Positions 10,306-18,074 of a stretch of 64,000 bases of DNA are shown piece after piece. The stretch is from Allobranchiibius sp. CTAmp26 (GTDB lineage Bacteria > Actinomycetota > Actinomycetes > Actinomycetales > Dermatophilaceae). The translations under genes and the position numbers were made by a program. The notes below the pieces were generated by a model. That model had not been told where the DNA came from. It searched no databases and saw only the letters and a program-made list of their open reading frames with translations. Position 1 is the first letter of the stretch, and each line of letters begins with the position of its first letter. The DNA lies in contig NZ_JAGEKR010000024.1 in NCBI RefSeq assembly GCF_017565405.1, positions 97,085 to 161,084 on the forward strand. Direction: 5' to 3'.

Positions 10306-13032
10306 CTAGCCGGTCAGGCCGCCTACTTGGACCGGGACGGCGGCCTGGCCACCCTCCGTTCCATCACCCAACTCGCCGAGAGTGCGGTCACCCCAGCACG
10401 AGACCCCGCGATTGCGTAGCGCGCAGAATGCCTCGAAGCCGGGCTCCAATGCGGTGACCCCGGACGTCAGACCCGAAACCTGCCGCGGAGAGCTCGCCTG
10501 CACTTCGGTCCCCCCGTCCCCCAGCGCCTTGTAGGTGTTGTCGCCCCAACACAACGCACGGCCGGCACGTACCGCGCAGATCGCTGCGGTGGTAGCCGTC
10601 ATCTGGGTCACCCCCGAGGTGAGACCGACGACCTGGACCGGCACATTCGAAAGGCCGCCGCTGCGGCCATCCCCCAACTGCCCGAAGGTGTTGTCTCCCC
10701 AGCAGAGGGCCGAACCCGCCCGTACGGCGCATGTCCCGTCGAAACCGTCGTACACACTGGTCACTCCGGAGGTCAGCCCGGCGACTTGAACGGGCACGTT
10801 CGAGTGACCACCAGTGTGCGCGTTGCCCAACTGGCCGTCGGAATCATCACCCCAGCACTTCAAGTCTCCGGCCGCCAGGATCGCGCAGAAGCCGGCACGC
10901 GCGCTGATGACCTGGACGACACCAGAGGACATACCGACCACGTGAGTCGGCACTCCGGACTCGTCGACCGCTGTGCCATCTCCCAGCTCGCCCTCGCGGT
11001 TATGGCCCCAACACCTGGCGCCACCACTTACGACCGCACACATGCTTCTGAAGCCACCCGCCAGCTGAACCACACCCGAAGACAGACCCTCGACCGGCAC
11101 AGGAACCGACGAATATCCGCCGACGACACCGTTGCCCAGTTCGCCGCCGCCGTTGTCACCCCAGCACATGACGCCACCCCCGCTCAGCACTGCGCACATC
11201 CCGGTCGTCTCCGGCACCAGATGCGCCACCGCCGAGGTCAGCCCCGTGACCTGGACCGGACGGTTCGACTCCCTCTCGCTGCCACCATCGCCAAGCTGAC
11301 CGAGCCAGTTGTTGCCCCAGCACCACACGGTCCCGTCCGTACGCACAGCACAGGATCCATCCGCGGTATTCGCCAGTTCCGTCACCCCGGAGGTCAATCC
11401 CACCACCTGCACCGGTCGACTCCCGGTCGCCTCGGTTCCGCCGTCGCCCAATTGGCCGTAGGTGTTGTCGCCCCAGCACTGGACATCTCCACCCGTCAGG
11501 ATCCCGCACATCCCCGCGTTGGTCCGGACCAAGCTCGTCACACTGTGAGAGTCGGGAACCGCGATCGGCAGGGTCCGGCCGATGCTGTGACCGACCTGGT
11601 CGGTGACACTGGCGGTGATCGTGGCGAAGGCGCTGGCCGTCGGCGTCCCGCTCACCGTGCCCGAACGACTGTCCAGCAGGAGTCCCGCCGGCAGTCCCGA
11701 CACGGCCCAGGTGTACGGGGGCTTGCCACCGCTCGCGGTCAAGGTCGCGTTGTACGGCGTCCCGACGAAACCGGACGGCATGCTGCTGGTCGTGACGCTC
11801 AGAGGAGGGACCGGTACGGGCCCGGTCGTGACGTACCCGACCAGGTCGACGATCACATCGGCTGCTGTCGAGACTCCCACCTCGAGGTGACCATTCGCGC
11901 CGAGCGCGACGGTGGCCGAGTTCGCGACCGTTGCTGCCGAGCCGAAGTTCAGCGTCGAGGTGCCGGGCGACGGTGCCCCGCCCGCGAACACGGTCGCCCA
12001 CCCCGCATGGGCTGCCCTGGTCACGGTGACACTGACTTCGACGGCGCGCACCCCCGTGATGGGGACACCGCGCAGACCCGCGATCGGCACGTCCAGCGCA
12101 GTGGCCGCCGACACCTTCCCGCTGGTCCCGCCGGTCCCGTCCCTGGTGTCGGCAACACGCACCGGCGTGATCGCCGTGTAGTCGCTCGTGGTGGGGATCC
12201 AGCCCACGACGTCCACAAGCAGGTCGACCGCCGAAGCGGAGTAGATGTCGACCGCACCCGTGGCACCCACCTTGACGATGCCCATTCCGGCGGTGGTCTG
12301 CCCCGGGACGTAGTCCACGACCGACGTGGGTGGACGGGTGACACCGGCGGGGAAGAGCGTCAACCAACCGGCACTCGCACGGGGAATAGCCGTGACGTTG
12401 AGGACGACCGCGCCCACGCCCGTCGCCGGAACCCCTCCACGACCGGTCACGGTGACCTGCGTTGTCGAATCGCCACTCGGATGGGACGAGGCGTGGCGCG
12501 TGTCGAGCAGTCGGGAAGGCTGCAGCGGGTCGTACGCCGCGCCGGTCGGGTAGTAGCCGCTGACGTCCACGAACAGTTGCGTACCGGCGGAGGAGAAGAG
12601 GTCCACGATCCCGCCGGCACCCACCTTCACGATGACCTGGTTGGCGACGGTCTCGTGCGTCACGAAGTTGACGTTGGACGTCGTCGGCCGCGGTGCGGCC
12701 GCCGGCCATAAGGTCGCGAACCCGCTTCGGGTGGGTTCGGCGACCGTCACGTTCAACACCACCGCCGATACCCCTGCGGACGGCACGCCGCCACGGCCCA
12801 GAACCTGCACCGACGTCGTCGACGCCGCACGCACCGGACCCCTGGCGACCCCCTGCCCGTCACGGCTGTCCAGCAGCCGCGCTGGGGACAGCGGTGTGTA
12901 GTCGGGCTCGGTGGGTACGCCGGTCGCGGCTGTTCGCGGAGGCGCTGCGCGGGCCACCGCAGGGTCGACCCCCGTCAAGGTGGCGACCATCGCCACCACC
13001 ACGAACAGGACACCCAGAATCCGCTGCATCAC
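10306..13032 (-). CDS. Large secreted RCC1-repeat surface protein
   Basis: 908 residues. An N-terminal signal peptide (ILGVLFVVVAMVATLTG, cleavage near AVARA) precedes three tandem domains of about 120-130 residues, each opening with a P-x-RLLDTR-like motif (LSPARLLDSRDG, QPSRLLDTRHAS, TPVRVADTRDGT) and closing with a VDVxGY/W strand. Residues about 405-490 are an Ig-like putative domain (GFVGTPYNATLTASGGKPPY). From about 490 to the end come eight RCC1-type repeats, each with C-A-x and CWGDN..GQLGDG and two cysteines, forming a probable seven/eight-bladed propeller. No membrane anchor or sortase signal is seen, so it is probably released or held by the wall. GTG start at 13032, or ATG at 13029. 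It interrupts the cob genes. Confidence 0.85.
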   Translation of the reverse strand: MMQRILGVLFVVVAMVATLTGVDPAVARAAPPRTAATGVPTEPDYTPLSPARLLDSRDGQGVARGPVRAASTTSVQVLGRGGVPSAGVSAVVLNVTVAEPTRSGFATLWPAAAPRPTTSNVNFVTHETVANQVIVKVGAGGIVDLFSSAGTQLFVDVSGYYPTGAAYDPLQPSRLLDTRHASSHPSGDSTTQVTVTGRGGVPATGVGAVVLNVTAIPRASAGWLTLFPAGVTRPPTSVVDYVPGQTTAGMGIVKVGATGAVDIYSASAVDLLVDVVGWIPTTSDYTAITPVRVADTRDGTGGTSGKVSAATALDVPIAGLRGVPITGVRAVEVSVTVTRAAHAGWATVFAGGAPSPGTSTLNFGSAATVANSATVALGANGHLEVGVSTAADVIVDLVGYVTTGPVPVPPLSVTTSSMPSGFVGTPYNATLTASGGKPPYTWAVSGLPAGLLLDSRSGTVSGTPTASAFATITASVTDQVGHSIGRTLPIAVPDSHSVTSLVRTNAGMCGILTGGDVQCWGDNTYGQLGDGGTEATGSRPVQVVGLTSGVTELANTADGSCAVRTDGTVWCWGNNWLGQLGDGGSERESNRPVQVTGLTSAVAHLVPETTGMCAVLSGGGVMCWGDNGGGELGNGVVGGYSSVPVPVEGLSSGVVQLAGGFRSMCAVVSGGARCWGHNREGELGDGTAVDESGVPTHVVGMSSGVVQVISARAGFCAILAAGDLKCWGDDSDGQLGNAHTGGHSNVPVQVAGLTSGVTSVYDGFDGTCAVRAGSALCWGDNTFGQLGDGRSGGLSNVPVQVVGLTSGVTQMTATTAAICAVRAGRALCWGDNTYKALGDGGTEVQASSPRQVSGLTSGVTALEPGFEAFCALRNRGVSCWGDRTLGELGDGTEGGQAAVPVQVGGLTG

Positions 13033-13198
13033 AGTCGACCGTTCCCCCAGGGCGCGCCCTGGCCGATGTGTCAGACCCGTGGCGAACCGACTCCGCCGCG
13101 TCCTGCGGCGCGAAAAAATACCACGCCGTACGGCGCGTTGGGCGCGGATCGAGGACCCCGGTTCGGCCAGTGAGTGAGGACGCTCTGCGGCCGGGTTC

Positions 13199-13939
13199 TC
13201 AGGCGGGTGGGCGCGAGGAGTAGAGGTGCGACTCCACGAAGTCGCGTGTGCCGAGCGCGGGGCCGACCAGGATGACCGCCGCCTGCCGCAGCGCGTGCTC
13301 GTGCACCTGACCCGCGATGTTCGCCAGCGTCCCGCGCAGGACCAGCTCGGCGGGCTGACTGACCTGCGATCCGATGACCACCGGGCAGTCGGCGCCGTAG
13401 TGCGGGGTCAACCGCTGGACGATGGAGTCGATGTGCCGGATCGCCAGGTGCAGCACCAGGGTCGCTCCCGTTGCGGCGTACGCCTCGAGCGATTCGCCGG
13501 CGGGCATCTTCGTCGAGTCCTTCTGCACCCGCGTGAGCACGACGGACTGGGCGACCTCGGGGACGGTGAGCTCCCGCCCGACCAGCGCGGCGGTCGCGGC
13601 GTACGCCGGGACGCCGGGTGTCACGTCCCAGGCGACCCCCGCCCGATCCAGGCGGCGGGTCTGCTCGGCGATCGCGGAGTAGACCGACGGGTCGCCGGAG
13701 CACAGCCGGGCCACGTCGGCGCCCCGCGCCGTCGCTGCCACCAGGTGCTCGGTGATCGCGTCCAGATTGAGGTGCTGGGTGTCGACCAGCTCCGCGCCGG
13801 CCGGGCAGTGACCCAGCACGGCGGCGTCCAGGTAGGTGCCCGCGTAGAGACAGACAGGACTCTGCTCGAGCAGCCGCACCGCGCGCAGCGTCAGCAGGTC
13901 CGCGGCGCCGGGACCGGCGCCGATGAAGTGCACGGTCAC
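13199..13939 (-). CDS. cobM: Precorrin-4 C11-methyltransferase CobM
   Basis: SAM-dependent methylation of precorrin-4 at C11 to give precorrin-5. 246 residues, normal for the family. Motifs: HFIGAGPGAADLLTLRAVRL at the N-terminus, RLCSGDPSVYSAIAEQ, TPGVPAYAATAALVG and LVLHLAIRHID. The GTG at 13939 overlaps the cobL stop (GTGA), so translation is coupled to cobL. The region between its stop and the RCC1 gene start (13033-13198) shows no gene. Confidence 0.95.
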   Translation of the reverse strand: MTVHFIGAGPGAADLLTLRAVRLLEQSPVCLYAGTYLDAAVLGHCPAGAELVDTQHLNLDAITEHLVAATARGADVARLCSGDPSVYSAIAEQTRRLDRAGVAWDVTPGVPAYAATAALVGRELTVPEVAQSVVLTRVQKDSTKMPAGESLEAYAATGATLVLHLAIRHIDSIVQRLTPHYGADCPVVIGSQVSQPAELVLRGTLANIAGQVHEHALRQAAVILVGPALGTRDFVESHLYSSRPPA

Positions 13940-15162
13940 GGCATTCCCTTCGTGGAGCTCCACTGGACGACGGCGCGCGCCGGTGTCCACGACAGGTGCG
14001 CACCCAGCGAGGTCGCGTGCTCGACGCTGATCCGGGTCAGCTCACCCCCGAAGCGCTCGTGCGCCCCGACCAGCAGGGCCTCGGTGCTCAGCGTCACCGC
14101 ATGCGCGACGAGCCGCCCGCCCGGACGCAACCGCGAGCGCACGGCGTCGATGAGAGCAGGAGTGAGCCCGCCACCGACGAAGACGGCGTCGGGATCGGGG
14201 AGGCCGGCCAAGGCGTCGAGCGATGCGGACTCGACGACCGTGACCTCGGCCGCGACACCGAACTGCCTGGCATTGCTGCGAATCCGCTCGGCACGCGCCA
14301 CATTGTGCTCGACGGCGCTCACGCTGGCGCCGGGCGCGGCGAGCGCCCATTCGATGCCCACGGCACCCGATCCGGCACCGAGATCCCAGAGATGCCCACC
14401 AGGTGTCGGGCGCAGCTGGGCGAGCGCGGAGGCGCGCACGTCCCGCTTGCTGATCTGGCCGTCGTGGTCGAACGAGGACTCCGGCCGCCCCGGAGCCGGA
14501 CCGATGGCCGCAGGCGTCGCGGGTGTCCCCGACACCTGCACGCACACGAGCACCAGGTCGGCGGTCCGCTCGACGGACCAGTGCGCGGCCGACGCGGTGA
14601 GCGACCCCTCGGCAGGGCCGTCGAGGTGCCACCAGGCCGTCATCCGGGACGCGCCCCATCCCTGCTCGGTCAGCAACCGGGCGAGCACCGCGGGCGTGCT
14701 CCCGTCGCTGCAGAGCACGACCAGGCGCGCACCGGAGGCCAGGTGACGGCGTACGCCGTCCGGTGACCGGCCGACGAGCGTCACGACCGTCGCCTGCTCG
14801 GCCGACCAGCCCATCCGGGCCCGCGCGAGGGTCTCGGAGGACACGACCGGGTGGATACGCACCGCATCGGCACCGAGCACCTCGATCAGGGTGGTACCGA
14901 TCCCGGACAGCAGTGGATCGCCGCTGGCGAGCGCCACCACCTCCCCCGCGGGGGAGGACGCCGCGTCCAGCTCGGCGAGCAGCGGGCCCAGCCCTTCGCG
15001 CAGCGGTGACGGCCACGGGCGGCGGGTCTGACCCGGTGCGGCGGGGACCAGCTTCAGGTGCCGGCGGCCACCGAGCAGCGTCCGGGCGCCCATCACGAGA
15101 GCCCGGCTCCGGGGGGAAAGCTCGGCTTCGCCGCCCTCCCCGATACCCACGACGTCGATCAC
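13936..15162 (-). CDS. cobL: Precorrin-6Y C5,15-methyltransferase (decarboxylating) CobL
   Basis: Methylates C5 and C15 and removes the acetate carboxyl of ring C to give precorrin-8X. 408 residues in two parts: a CbiE-like corrin methyltransferase (IDVVGIGEGG, VVALASGDPLLSGIG, residues 1-200) and a CbiT-like Rossmann methyltransferase (LWDLGAGSGAVGIEWALAA near residue 261). GTG start with no clear ribosome site, so it may be leaderless. It is divergent from the riboswitch-controlled chelatase gene, with which it shares the 204-base gap. Confidence 0.95.
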   Translation of the reverse strand: MIDVVGIGEGGEAELSPRSRALVMGARTLLGGRRHLKLVPAAPGQTRRPWPSPLREGLGPLLAELDAASSPAGEVVALASGDPLLSGIGTTLIEVLGADAVRIHPVVSSETLARARMGWSAEQATVVTLVGRSPDGVRRHLASGARLVVLCSDGSTPAVLARLLTEQGWGASRMTAWWHLDGPAEGSLTASAAHWSVERTADLVLVCVQVSGTPATPAAIGPAPGRPESSFDHDGQISKRDVRASALAQLRPTPGGHLWDLGAGSGAVGIEWALAAPGASVSAVEHNVARAERIRSNARQFGVAAEVTVVESASLDALAGLPDPDAVFVGGGLTPALIDAVRSRLRPGGRLVAHAVTLSTEALLVGAHERFGGELTRISVEHATSLGAHLSWTPARAVVQWSSTKGMP

Positions 15163-15197
15163 GTCGGCACTCTAGGCGAGGGCGCCGATATGACATG

Positions 15198-15302
15198 ATC
15201 GCTGCGACGCAGGGCGAGGAATCCGGTGCGAATCCGGAGCGGTCCCGCCACTGTGAGTTGCCGGAGTCCCTCCGGTACGAGCCAGGATGTCGGCCTGCGT
15301 CA
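15198..15302 (+). promoter_or_regulatory. Cobalamin riboswitch in the chelatase-cobO-cobBC-cobA-cobS-cobU-cobD leader
   Basis: The core reads GGAATCCGGTGCGAATCCGG, AGCGGTCCCGCCACTGTGAG and a B12 box AGCCAGGATGTCGGCCTGCG at 15280-15299. The closing stem pairs GACGCAGG (15206-15213) with CCTGCGTC (15294-15301). It lies about 65 bases upstream of the chelatase start and faces the same way. Expected effect: repression of the seven-gene plus-strand operon by adenosylcobalamin. Confidence 0.93.
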
Positions 15303-15366
15303 CGCTCGGTCGGCGACCCGATCGGGCCACTCGACCGGCGAGCGTGGTCACTCGTCAGAAGGGCCC

Positions 15367-17460
15367 GTGGATTCCGTGCCGCAGTTCCCGTTCTCCGCCA
15401 TCGTCGGTGCCGACGAGATGGCCCTCGCACTCGTCCTGACGACCGTCGCCCCCGATGTCGGCGGGGTGCTCGTCCGCGGCGAGAAGGGCACCGCGAAGTC
15501 CACCATGGTGCGCTCCCTTGCGGCGGTGCTGCCCGAGCAGGACGTCGTCGACGGATGCCGCTTCGGTTGTGATCCGCGCGAACCCGACCCGCAGTGCCCC
15601 GACGGCCCGCACACGCCCGGGATGGACGCCGCGCAGCGGCCCGCCCGGCTGGTCGAGCTTCCCATCGGCGCCAGCGACGACCGGGTCACCGGATCGCTCG
15701 ATCTCAGCCGCGCGCTCGGATCCGGCGAGACGGCGTTCGAGCCCGGCCTGCTCGCCGATGCCCACCGCGGCCTCCTCTACGTCGACGAGGTCAACCTGCT
15801 GCAGGACCACCTCGTCGACCTGCTGCTCGACGCGGCCGCGATGGGCCGCAACACCGTCGAGCGCGACGGTGTCTCGGTCACTCACGCGGCGCGGATCATG
15901 CTCGTCGGCACGATGAACCCCGAAGAAGGCGAGCTGCGCCCGCAGCTGCTCGACCGCTTCGGGCTGTCCGTCGAGATCAGCGCGTCCCGCGTCCCGCAGG
16001 AGCGGGTGGAGATCGTCCGCCGGCGGCTCGCGTTCGACGCCGACCCCGAGGGTTTCGCCACGACGTACGCCGACGCGCAGGCCACGCTCGGCGCGCGGTT
16101 GGCCGCCGCCCAGCAGCGTGTGGCGGACGTGGAGCTGTCGGACTGGGCGCTGGGCAAGATCGCGACCGTCTGTGCCGGATTCGACGTCGACGGGATGCGC
16201 GCGGACATCGTGACCGCCCGCGCCGCCCGGGCGCACGCGGCGTGGCAGGACCGCGACAGCGTCGCCCGCGAGGACATCCGGGTGGCCGCGAAGCTCGCTC
16301 TGCCGCACCGCCGTCGGCGCAAGCCGTTCGACGCGCCGGGCCTGGACGAAGACCTGCTCGACCGTCTGCTCGGCGACGACGACGAGCCGGACCCCACGCC
16401 GGACGAGACTGAGACGAATGACGACCCGGATCCTACGCAGCCGCAGCCTGATTCGCCGGCCGATGGGAACGAGACCGAGGGCGACGACGCAGAGTCCAAC
16501 AACCAGTCACCCTCAGAGGGCGGCGACGCCACGGAGGATCCGAACGACGCCACCACGCCGACCCCGCACCGGGACGGCGGCGAGGCCGAGCGCTCCGAGC
16601 AGGAGCGGGAGACCGACACGGCGGCCCCCGAGGCGCCGACCGCGCCCCTGCAGGTCGCGCAAGCCGAGGAGCCCTACCGGGTGCGGTCATTCACCGTCCG
16701 AGGTGTCGGCCGTGGCGAGGCCGGGCGGCGCAGCCGGGCGATCACCAACTGGGGCGCGACCATCGGCTCCGCTCGCACCGGCACCGGCGCGGTGCACCTG
16801 CCCGCCACGATCCGGGCAGCCGCGCTGCGCGGCGCGGGCCGGTCGCGTGCCGGTCGACTGCGCGTCGCCGGTGAGGATCTGCGCCACAAGGTGACCCAGG
16901 GCCGCGAGTCCAACCTCGTCCTCATCGCCGTCGACGCCTCCGGTTCGATGGGCGCGCGCGAACGGATGAGCGAGGTCAAGACCGCCGTCATCAGCCTGCT
17001 GACCGACGCCTACCAGCGCCGTGACCGGGTCGGGGTGGTGACCTTCCGAGGCGCGGGGGCCGATCTCGCGCTCCCGCCGACGCACTCCGTCGAGGCCGCC
17101 GCGGCCTGCCTGACCGACCTGCCGCACGGCGGCCGTACGCCGCTCGCCGAGGGACTGCTCACCGCCGCCCGCACCCTCGAGGTCGAGCGCATCCGCGACC
17201 CGCACCGGCGGGTGCTGCTCGTGCTGGTGACCGACGGCCGGGCCACCTCCGGCCCGGACGCCCTCGAGCGCGCCCGCTGGGTCGCCGATCGGTGGCCGAG
17301 CACCGGAGTGGATGCCGTGGTGGTCGACGCCGAGACCGGCCGCTTCCGGATGGGCTTGGCCGCCGACCTCGCCGCGCGGATGGGCGCCGAGCACGTGACG
17401 CTGGCAGAATTCGCCGCCGACAGCCTGGTGACGGCGATCCGCGAGAGGAGTGTGGCCTGA
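15367..17460 (+). CDS. Fused ChlI-ChlD-type chelatase ATPase subunit, probable partner of CobN
   Basis: 697 residues. Residues 1-330 are an AAA+ ATPase related to ChlI: Walker A GEKGTAKST near 38, Walker B LLYVDEVNLL near 138, sensor MLVGTMNPEEGELRPQL. Residues about 338-431 are a very acidic, proline-rich linker as in ChlD/BchD. Residues about 515-697 are a von Willebrand A domain with a MIDAS motif DASGSMG. Such proteins are annotated as magnesium chelatase, but with CobN present and no chlorophyll genes the likely role is ATP-driven cobalt insertion. The GTG at 15367 has AGAAGG upstream; a second in-frame GTG is at 15376. The stop overlaps the cobO start by one base. Confidence 0.88.
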   Translation: MDSVPQFPFSAIVGADEMALALVLTTVAPDVGGVLVRGEKGTAKSTMVRSLAAVLPEQDVVDGCRFGCDPREPDPQCPDGPHTPGMDAAQRPARLVELPIGASDDRVTGSLDLSRALGSGETAFEPGLLADAHRGLLYVDEVNLLQDHLVDLLLDAAAMGRNTVERDGVSVTHAARIMLVGTMNPEEGELRPQLLDRFGLSVEISASRVPQERVEIVRRRLAFDADPEGFATTYADAQATLGARLAAAQQRVADVELSDWALGKIATVCAGFDVDGMRADIVTARAARAHAAWQDRDSVAREDIRVAAKLALPHRRRRKPFDAPGLDEDLLDRLLGDDDEPDPTPDETETNDDPDPTQPQPDSPADGNETEGDDAESNNQSPSEGGDATEDPNDATTPTPHRDGGEAERSEQERETDTAAPEAPTAPLQVAQAEEPYRVRSFTVRGVGRGEAGRRSRAITNWGATIGSARTGTGAVHLPATIRAAALRGAGRSRAGRLRVAGEDLRHKVTQGRESNLVLIAVDASGSMGARERMSEVKTAVISLLTDAYQRRDRVGVVTFRGAGADLALPPTHSVEAAAACLTDLPHGGRTPLAEGLLTAARTLEVERIRDPHRRVLLVLVTDGRATSGPDALERARWVADRWPSTGVDAVVVDAETGRFRMGLAADLAARMGAEHVTLAEFAADSLVTAIRERSVA

Positions 17461-18074
17461 TGCCCCGAGGACAGACCCCCGTCGCCGCGGCGGACGGACT
17501 CACCACCCGCGCCCGGCGCAACTCCCCACTCGTCGTCGTGCACGGCGGCGACGGCAAGGGCAAGTCCACGGCCGCGTTCGGGCTCGCGCTGCGCGGCTGG
17601 AACCAGGGCTGGTCGATCGGTGTCTTCCAGTTCGTGAAGTCCGCCAAGTGGCGCATCGGCGAGCAGACCGCCCTCGAGACGCTCGACCGGGTGCACCAGG
17701 ACACCGGCCAGGGCGGTCCCATCGAGTGGCACAAGATGGGCTCGGGCTGGTCCTGGTCGCGCAAGGCGGGCAGCGAGCAGGAGCACGCCGACGCGGCACG
17801 CGAGGGGTGGGCGGAGATCAAGCGGCGCCTCGCCGCGCAGACCCACACGCTCTACATCCTCGACGAGTTCACCTACCTCATGAAGTGGGGCTGGGTCGAC
17901 GTGGACGACGTCGTGACCACCCTGCGGGACCGGCCCGGCCACCAGCACGTCGTGATCACCGGGCGCAATCCGGACCCCCGCCTGTTGGAGATCGCCGACG
18001 TCGCGACCGAGATGACCAAGATCGCGCACCCCTTCGACAAGGGCCAGAAGGGCCAGAAGGGCATCGAGTGGTGA
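17460..18074 (+). CDS. cobO: Cob(I)yrinic acid a,c-diamide adenosyltransferase CobO
   Basis: Transfers the adenosyl group of ATP to Co(I) corrinoids. 204 residues. P-loop HGGDGKGKSTAAFG, then GVFQFVKSAKWRIGEQ and the LDEFTYLMKWGW segment. A strong GAGAGGAG site precedes the ATG at 17460, which shares its A with the upstream stop (TGATG). The stop overlaps the cobB GTG. Confidence 0.95.
   Translation: MPRGQTPVAAADGLTTRARRNSPLVVVHGGDGKGKSTAAFGLALRGWNQGWSIGVFQFVKSAKWRIGEQTALETLDRVHQDTGQGGPIEWHKMGSGWSWSRKAGSEQEHADAAREGWAEIKRRLAAQTHTLYILDEFTYLMKWGWVDVDDVVTTLRDRPGHQHVVITGRNPDPRLLEIADVATEMTKIAHPFDKGQKGQKGIEW

Noticed and set aside
15367..17460. Magnesium chelatase for chlorophyll synthesis
   Set aside because: No bacteriochlorophyll genes; riboswitch control and CobN indicate cobalt insertion.
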